Assembly: GCA_910589165.1 (NCBI GenBank)
Contig: CAJUSP010000005.1
Coordinates: forward strand, 1 to 64,000
From: an uncultured Adlercreutzia sp.
GTDB taxonomy: Bacteria; Actinomycetota; Coriobacteriia; Coriobacteriales; Eggerthellaceae
Direction of reading: 5' to 3'
DNA: 64,000 nucleotides
How positions within the stretch are numbered: position 1 is the stretch's first letter; the number at the start of each line of letters is the position of its first letter. Of the stretch, positions 58,968 to 64,000 are shown piece by piece. The translations under genes were made by a program, and so were the position numbers. The notes below the pieces were generated by a model. The model was given only the letters and a program-made list of their open reading frames with translations, ran no database searches and was not told the DNA's origin.

Positions 58968-59438
58968 TTAGCGCGCGGCTTCCAGGCGCCGGAAGGCACG
59001 GGCGCGCTCGGCGGCTTCGCCGGTACCCAGGGGGCGCCCGGCAGCCCCCACAACGCGGTGCGTGGGCACGAGCAGGGGAGCGGGGCAGGCCTTAAGCGCC
59101 GCGCCGACCGCCCGGAAGGACTCGGGGGCTCCCAAGGTGGCGGCCACATCGCGGGCTGTGCGGGTGTGGCCGTAGGGGATGTTGGCGACAGCGCGCCAGA
59201 CGTCGCGTTGGAAGGGGGTGCCACCAATCGACAGCGGCACGGTGAAGGCGGTGCGCTTGCCGGCCAGGTACTCCATGATCTCGGTGGCGGCTCGGTTGGT
59301 GACGTCGGCGGGGGCGAAGGCGCCTGCCAGCTGCATGTCGCCGAAGACGACGGCGCTTATGCCCTCGCCGTCGCTGCCGAGGGTGAGGGGCCCGAAGGCG
59401 GTAGGGTAGGTGTAGAAGGTGCAGCGGTCGGATGCCAT
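58968..59438 (-). CDS. Ogt/MGMT-family alkyltransferase-like protein lacking the active-site cysteine
   Basis: 156 residues. The family layout is clear: PFQRDVWRAVANIPYGHTRTARDVAATLGAPESFRAVGAALKACPAP with the Arg finger (RAVG). Where the alkyl-accepting cysteine of PCHRV is expected the sequence reads VPTHRVVG; Thr126 (codon ACG) stands in its place. Alkyltransferase-like (ATL) proteins also lack the Cys (they have Trp or Ala) and flag lesions for excision repair. It may thus be an ATL, not an enzyme. The nearest cysteine (ACPAP) is eight residues before. ATG 59438 is preceded by GAGAGGAG; a TATAAT box lies about 65 bp upstream. Divergent from rpe. Confidence 0.85.
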   Translation of the reverse strand: MASDRCTFYTYPTAFGPLTLGSDGEGISAVVFGDMQLAGAFAPADVTNRAATEIMEYLAGKRTAFTVPLSIGGTPFQRDVWRAVANIPYGHTRTARDVAATLGAPESFRAVGAALKACPAPLLVPTHRVVGAAGRPLGTGEAAERARAFRRLEAAR

Positions 59439-59575
59439 GAAGCTCCTCTCGGAGGGCGCGGGCAGCGCAGCGCCGGTTCCGTGCAAGTTTGCCGTTGTTC
59501 GCATTATACAGGCCGCGCCTGGGGCGACGGGGTTAGAATAGCGTCATCGGAAAACTGCGAGCAAGGACGTGACCT

Positions 59576-60289
59576 ATGTTTCAGCCAGTGCGAATCGCCC
59601 CCTCCATCCTGTCGGCCGACTTCATGCACCTCGGCGACGATGTTGCCATGATCGAGCAGGCCGGCGCCGCCTTCGTGCATATCGACGTGATGGACGGCCA
59701 CTTCGTGCCCAACCTCACCATGGGCGTGCCGCTGCTGAAGTCGCTCAAGCCGGCGACGAAGCTGGTGTGCGACGTGCACCTCATGATCGACAACCCGCTC
59801 ACCGAGCTGCCCTGGTTCATCGACGCTGGGGCCGACCTGCTGAACGTGCACGTGGAGGCGCTGTCCGAGGCCGATCTGGTGCGCGCCGTCGCGCAGATTC
59901 ACGAGGCGGGGCTTCTGGCGGCGGCGGCGCTGAAGCCGAAGACGCCGGTGGCGGCCCTCGCCCCGGTCATCGCCGATTTGGACATGGCTCTCGTCATGTC
60001 GGTGGAGCCCGGGTTCTCCGGCCAGAGCTACATCGTGGGGTCGGACCTCAAGGTGGCCGAGGTGGCTGCCATGGCCCGGGGCGCCGGCAACGAGGCCATG
60101 CTCATCCAGGTGGACGGCGGCATCGGCGAGAAGACGGCGCCTCTGGTGGCTGCGGCCGGGGCCGACGTGCTCGTGTGCGGCAACGCCGTGTTTAAGGCCG
60201 CTGACCCGGCATCGGCGCTGCAGGCCGTGCAGGCTGCTGCCGACGAGGCGCGCCTGGCCGCGCTCGCCGGCGGGGAACAGGGGGCCTAG
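59576..60289 (+). CDS. rpe: Ribulose-phosphate 3-epimerase
   Basis: 237 residues. Interconverts ribulose-5-P and xylulose-5-P in the pentose phosphate pathway. TIM-barrel motifs: IAPSILSADFMHLGDDV, HIDVMDGHFVPNLTMG, CDVHLMIDNP, VMSVEPGFSGQSYI, IQVDGGIGEKTAP. ATG 59576; a TAGAAT box lies about 40 bp upstream. The next gene starts 1 bp after its stop. Confidence 0.96.
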   Translation: MFQPVRIAPSILSADFMHLGDDVAMIEQAGAAFVHIDVMDGHFVPNLTMGVPLLKSLKPATKLVCDVHLMIDNPLTELPWFIDAGADLLNVHVEALSEADLVRAVAQIHEAGLLAAAALKPKTPVAALAPVIADLDMALVMSVEPGFSGQSYIVGSDLKVAEVAAMARGAGNEAMLIQVDGGIGEKTAPLVAAAGADVLVCGNAVFKAADPASALQAVQAAADEARLAALAGGEQGA

Positions 60290-60290
60290 G

Positions 60291-61598
60291 GTGACCGATC
60301 AGCAGAAGCGCATGGTAGACGAGGTCCGGGCCGAGCTGGCCGCCGATGTGGCCATGGCCGCGGGCGCGCCCGATGCGGCCGAGGCGCGCTTGCCCGAGCC
60401 CCCGAGCCGCTTCGTGTACCTCGACTATGCCGCCACGGCGCCCCTGTGCGAGGAGGCGGCCCTGGCCATGGCACCCTTCCAGGTGCCGGGTCCGGCGAAC
60501 CTGGCGGTGAACGCGAACGCGAATGCCCTCTACGGCTTGGGGCGCGAGGCCTTCGACCTCATGGAGAACGCCCGGCGCCGGGCAGCCCGTGCCCTGGGTG
60601 CGCGCCGCCCCGACGAGATCGTCTTCACCTCGGGCGCCACCGAGGCCGACAACGCGGCGCTCTACGGCCTGGTGGCCGGCGCCCGCGAGGTGCTGCGCAA
60701 AAGCGGGCGGGGTGCGGCGCCGGTGCACGTCATCACTACGGCCATCGAGCACGACGCGGTGCTCGCCCCGGCGCGCCGCCTGGCCGCCGAAGGGGTGCAG
60801 GTAACCTACCTGGCCCCCAACCGCGACGGCTTCATCGAGGCGAGCGCGCTTGAGGCGGCACTCACCGAGCACACGGTGCTCGTCTCGGTGCAGATGGCCA
60901 ACTCGGAGGTGGGCGCGATCCAGCCCATCGCCGAGCTCGCGCGTCTGGCCCATAAGGGCGGCGCACTCTTCCACACCGATGCCGTGCAGGCCCTCGGCAA
61001 GACGCCGGTGGACGTAAGCGCCCTCGACGTGGACGCCGCGTCGTTCTCGGCCCACAAGATCGGGGGCCCCAAGGGGGTGGGCGCCCTGTACCTGCGCGCC
61101 CGCACGCCCTTCGACGCGTTCATGCTGGGGGGCGGCCAGGAAGCGGGCCGGCGCAGCGGCACGCAGAACGTGGCCGGCATCGAGGGCTTCGCCGCGGCGC
61201 TCGAGGCTGCGGTGGCCGCCGCCGAGGACGAGTCGGCGCGCCTGCGCGCCCTGCGCGACGCCCTGTACGCCGAGGTGCTGCCGATGGACGGCATCCAGGC
61301 CACGGTGGATGTAGAGGCCGGCAGCCGCGACTTTCTGCCGAACATCGTGCACCTTTTGTCCGACGACTTGGAAAGCGAGACCATGGTCCTGCGCTTCGAC
61401 CAGCTCGGCTTCTGCGTGGCTGGGGGCAGCGCGTGCTCGTCGCACTCCTTGGAGCCGAGCCACGTGCTGAAGGCCATGGGCATTACGGGGGACGAGGCCT
61501 ACAACGCCCTGCGCGTCTCGATGGGCCGCTACACGACCGACGACGACATCGCGCGCTTCACTGAGGCGCTGAGGAAGGTGCTTGCATGGAACTCGTAA
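60291..61598 (+). CDS. Cysteine desulfurase (NifS/IscS family)
   Basis: 435 residues. PLP enzyme that releases sulfur from cysteine for FeS or tRNA thiolation. YLDYAATAPLCEEA, TSGATEADNAAL, the PLP lysine in SFSAHKIGGPKGVGALYLR, GGGQEAGRRSGTQNV, and the catalytic Cys in GGSACSSHSLEPSHVLKAMG. The first 40 residues are an Ala/Asp/Glu-rich extension before the conserved start. GTG 60291 was chosen; ATG 60312 is an alternative. No iscU or mnmA gene is adjacent, so its partner is unknown. It overlaps the next gene by 13 bp. Confidence 0.93.
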   Translation: MTDQQKRMVDEVRAELAADVAMAAGAPDAAEARLPEPPSRFVYLDYAATAPLCEEAALAMAPFQVPGPANLAVNANANALYGLGREAFDLMENARRRAARALGARRPDEIVFTSGATEADNAALYGLVAGAREVLRKSGRGAAPVHVITTAIEHDAVLAPARRLAAEGVQVTYLAPNRDGFIEASALEAALTEHTVLVSVQMANSEVGAIQPIAELARLAHKGGALFHTDAVQALGKTPVDVSALDVDAASFSAHKIGGPKGVGALYLRARTPFDAFMLGGGQEAGRRSGTQNVAGIEGFAAALEAAVAAAEDESARLRALRDALYAEVLPMDGIQATVDVEAGSRDFLPNIVHLLSDDLESETMVLRFDQLGFCVAGGSACSSHSLEPSHVLKAMGITGDEAYNALRVSMGRYTTDDDIARFTEALRKVLAWNS

Positions 61599-62401
61599 AC
61601 ACCCACTGCCACTGCGTGTACTCCGGCCACGGCATCGGCACCATCGCCGAGTACGCCGATGCCGCCGCGGCGGCCGGGCTTACCACCCTGGCCTTCACCG
61701 AGCACTACCCGCTCTCGCCGGCCTTCGACCCGGAGGAGTACCTCTCGATGCGGCCCGATCTGGTGGAGCTCTACCTCGCCGAGATCGAGGAGGCCCGCGC
61801 CGCTCATCCCGAGATCGAGTTCGTCGTCGGCACCGAGATGGACTACCTGGGCGATTTGGAGGATCGGGCCATCGCCGAGGCCGACTTGGCCCCCTTCCGC
61901 TTCCGATTGCTGTCGGTGCACTTCATCGACGGCTGGGCCTTCGACGACCCGGCCCAGCGCGACCGCTGGGAGGAAGAGGGCGCCCCGGACGCCATCTGGC
62001 GCCGCTACGGCGAGCTGTGGTGCGCGGCCGCCTCGGATAGGAGCCTGCCCTACGACTGCATGAGCCACCCCGACTTGGCGAAGAAGTTCGGCTACTACCC
62101 GACCTTCAACCTGGAGCGCCTCTACGACGAGATGGCCGAGGCGGCCCGTGCGGGGGAACGCATGGTGGAGGTGAACACCTCGGGCGGCTACTATGCCTGC
62201 GCCGAGCCGTTCCCGGCCCCGGGGCTTCTGGCCGCGTTCTGCCGTGCCGGCATCCCCTGCACCGTGGGCTGCGATTCCCACGACCCGGCCAACATCGCCC
62301 GCGATATCGAGCGGGCCTACGGGCTCATGCACGCGGCGGGGTACCGAACCGTTACCGTGCCGACGGCCACGGGCGACCGCCGAAGTATTACCATCGAATG
62401 A
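61586..62401 (+). CDS. PHP-domain phosphatase, histidinol-phosphatase-like (HisJ/HisK)
   Basis: 271 residues. Metal ligands: NTHCHCVYSGHG at the N-terminus, FTEHYPLS, GTEMDYLGD, LSVHFIDGWAFD, YDCMSHPDL, and CDSHDPANIARDI at the C-terminus. This set is that of HisJ-type histidinol phosphatases, but PHP proteins vary and no his genes are nearby. Starts inside the cysteine desulfurase gene, so it is translationally coupled. Confidence 0.85.
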   Translation: MELVNTHCHCVYSGHGIGTIAEYADAAAAAGLTTLAFTEHYPLSPAFDPEEYLSMRPDLVELYLAEIEEARAAHPEIEFVVGTEMDYLGDLEDRAIAEADLAPFRFRLLSVHFIDGWAFDDPAQRDRWEEEGAPDAIWRRYGELWCAAASDRSLPYDCMSHPDLAKKFGYYPTFNLERLYDEMAEAARAGERMVEVNTSGGYYACAEPFPAPGLLAAFCRAGIPCTVGCDSHDPANIARDIERAYGLMHAAGYRTVTVPTATGDRRSITIE

Positions 62402-62483
62402 GGTGCGCCGCCGGCTGCGGCCGGGACGTGCGGAAACTCTATGCGCGGCCCGTGGGGCCGCGCGGGCGAAAGAAGATGATCTT

Positions 62484-63398
62484 ATGGGACTGTTCGGAAG
62501 AAGCGAGAAGACCGCCCCGAAGAAGGACGCGCTCTCGAAGCGCGGGGAGGCCCACCTGGCCCCCCGGCCCGCCACGCTTACCATCGGCGACTTGGAGCGG
62601 GCGCTCTTGAAGGCGTTTCCCGCCGAGGACGCGGAGAGCTGGGACCGCACGGGGCTTTTGGTGGGGGAGCGCTCCCTTGAGGTGACGCGCGTGGCTGTGG
62701 CGCTCGATGCGACGCCGGCATCCATCGCCGAGGCCGCCCAGGCCGGGGCGAACGTGCTGCTCACGCACCATCCGGCCTACCTGGCCGCCCCCGACGCCTT
62801 CGCCCCCGAGCCGAGCGCGGCCCTAAGCCCCGGCGCGAACGTGTGGGCCGCCATCCGCAACCGGGTGGCGCTCATGGACTTCCACACGGCGCTCGACGTG
62901 AGCCCGGCGGCTGCCCGCGTGCTCCCCGGCATGCTGGGGCTGAAGTTCACCGGCAAGTTCGCCGAGCCCTTGGCGAGCACGCGCCGCAAGGGCTACGGGC
63001 AGCTGTGCGAGGTGCCCGACAACGACGGCGCGCCCGAGACCCTTGCGCGCCTGGCCGCCCGCTGCACGGCGGTGTTCGGCCGCGCGCCGCGGGTGTGGGG
63101 CGACGGCGAGCGCGAGGTGCGCCGCGCCGTGACGGCCACAGGCTCGGCTGGCCCGACCGGCCGCGCCGCCCTGGCCGCCGGTGCCGATGTGCTCATCTGC
63201 GGCGAGGTGAAGTACCACGAGGCCCTCGACTTGTCCTTAGCGGGGCTCTCGGTCATCGAGCTCGGCCACGATGCTAGCGAGCTGCCGCTCGTGGCGGTGC
63301 TCGCCGAGGCCGCCGCGGCCGCCGGCGTGCCGGGCGACGACATCATCGTGCTCGACCAGTCCGAGAACTGGTGGTACCCCGAGGCCGTACGCGTATAG
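62484..63398 (+). CDS. Nif3-like dinuclear metal centre protein
   Basis: 304 residues. Family motifs: SWDRTGLLVGERS, VLLTHHPAYLA (metal His), MDFHTALDVSP, DVLICGEVKYHEALDLS, and VIELGHDASELPLV. Often labelled GTP cyclohydrolase I type 2, but the true function is unknown. The ATG at 62484 was chosen for the domain boundary; the frame is open far upstream, inside the previous gene. The neighbour downstream is the zinc-ribbon coiled-coil gene, a pair commonly kept together. Confidence 0.9.
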   Translation: MGLFGRSEKTAPKKDALSKRGEAHLAPRPATLTIGDLERALLKAFPAEDAESWDRTGLLVGERSLEVTRVAVALDATPASIAEAAQAGANVLLTHHPAYLAAPDAFAPEPSAALSPGANVWAAIRNRVALMDFHTALDVSPAAARVLPGMLGLKFTGKFAEPLASTRRKGYGQLCEVPDNDGAPETLARLAARCTAVFGRAPRVWGDGEREVRRAVTATGSAGPTGRAALAAGADVLICGEVKYHEALDLSLAGLSVIELGHDASELPLVAVLAEAAAAAGVPGDDIIVLDQSENWWYPEAVRV

Positions 63399-63533
63399 CG
63401 CCTCCCATCTTGGCGGCGGCGGGTCGCGCGCCTGCCGCCGCAATGTGAGTTTTTCCGTCGCGCCGCCCTCAATATCTGGGTTTTCCCCTATTATGATATC
63501 TTCAGGAGAATCGCGCATCGGAAGTGAGGCACC

Positions 63534-64000
63534 ATGGAAGCTACCCGAGAAGACATCGAGGGACTGTTCGAGCTGCAGCGCATCGATCTTGAGATCAAGC
63601 GCCTGAACAAAGAGCTCGACGATCTTCCCCAGCGCGCCATCATCATGGCCGCCCGCGAGAAGAAGGTCGCCATCGAGGCCAAGGCCGAGCAGGTAGCCGA
63701 GCTGAAGCGCGCCACCTCCCGCAAGATCACCCGCATCGACGACGAGGACGCCTCGCTCGCCAAGAAGGAAGCCGGCGTGCAGGCCGCCATCGACGCCGCC
63801 CACGGCGATTTCCGCAACGTCGAGGCCCGCTCCAAAGAGCTCGCCAGCATCGTGCGCCGCCGCGCCACCATCGCCGAGGACCGCGCCGCGGTTTCCGCCG
63901 AGCTCGACAAGATCAACGCCATGGAGGCCCAGATCGGCGCCGCCCTCGACGACTTGGCCGCCAAGGAGCAGCAGGCCATCGACTCGTTCCAGAAGCAGGG
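63534..64000 (+). CDS. Zinc-ribbon domain coiled-coil protein (CT398/DUF164-like), 3'-truncated by the window edge
   Basis: The first 155 residues are long helices with heptad spacing (LFELQRIDLEIKRLNKELDDLP...), as in the N-terminal part of the CT398-like family, whose Cys4 zinc ribbon would lie beyond the window. The ATG at 63534 is preceded by GAAGTGAGG. A TATTAT box lies about 45 bp upstream. It may act in nucleic-acid or secretion-related functions; family function is poorly known. Confidence 0.8.
   Translation, partial: MEATREDIEGLFELQRIDLEIKRLNKELDDLPQRAIIMAAREKKVAIEAKAEQVAELKRATSRKITRIDDEDASLAKKEAGVQAAIDAAHGDFRNVEARSKELASIVRRRATIAEDRAAVSAELDKINAMEAQIGAALDDLAAKEQQAIDSFQKQ

Noticed and set aside
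1..64000. CRISPR array, prophage, integrase or complete insertion sequence
   Set aside because: No regularly spaced direct repeats, no phage structural genes and no transposase or recombinase frame were found anywhere, despite several palindromic and MITE-like repeats.

Overview
The window is high-GC, densely coded bacterial chromosome. Gene content and order suggest an actinobacterium of class Coriobacteriia, most likely an Eggerthellaceae-like gut anaerobe. The pointers are an ornithine carbamoyltransferase next to a YfcC/ArcD-type carrier (arginine deiminase style metabolism), the M50 protease-scpA-scpB-rluB block, the tyrA-aroA-cmk-plsC-ispH-DUF512-der-plsY-gpsA block, and many GTG starts. 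Genus is inferred from style only; no database was searched.

Layout. 1-6.6 kb: end of an ornithine carbamoyltransferase gene, YfcC-family carrier, argS, tRNA-Met, a secreted DNA/RNA nuclease lipoprotein and tcdA. 6.6-18.6 kb: tRNA-His, tRNA-Lys, a NYN/OST-HTH protein, two paralogous CPA1 antiporters, tRNA-Val, trpS, a PiT phosphate permease, an ABC-F ATPase and trmL. 18.8-22.0 kb: M50 protease, scpA, scpB, rluB. 22.1-29.0 kb: panB-panC-panD, a panE-like reductase, and a hybrid histidine kinase overlapping an orphan solute-binding lipoprotein. 29.0-31.3 kb: uvrD/pcrA on the minus strand. 31.3-48.3 kb: a type 1 BREX phage-defence island. 48.7-58.6 kb: tyrA, aroA, cmk, plsC, ispH, a DUF512 radical SAM protein, der, plsY, gpsA. 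58.9-64 kb: an Ogt-like protein, rpe, cysteine desulfurase, PHP phosphatase, Nif3-like protein, and the start of a zinc-ribbon coiled-coil protein.

The most notable region is the BREX island. The order brxA-brxB-brxC-pglX-pglZ-brxL is type 1, but pglX is split. An N-terminal methyltransferase part (36869-39439) and a conserved C-terminal part with its own ribosome binding site (40914-41873) are separated by a Shedu-like (DUF4263) nuclease gene and by a tiny membrane-peptide gene. The tiny gene has a near-perfect Shine-Dalgarno and an opposing short RNA that looks like a type I antitoxin. The target-recognition part of pglX, the Shedu gene and the small locus are AT-rich against GC-rich flanks, so the cassette looks recently acquired. 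The same 14-base word, resembling an SOS (LexA) box, lies in the uvrD/BREX divergent promoter region and upstream of the small peptide gene. The BREX leader also carries a run of ten Gs, a possible 15-codon leader peptide, an intrinsic terminator and a perfect hairpin next to the brxA ribosome binding site. Two unrecognised genes follow brxL.

Two families of palindromic repeats are scattered through the window, and members of both sit in frame inside coding sequences: family A in the DUF512 gene, family B in brxC and pglX. A 141-bp MITE-like element with perfect 22-bp terminal inverted repeats lies before ispH, and a larger imperfect inverted repeat lies next to a leftover trpS 3' end before tRNA-Val.
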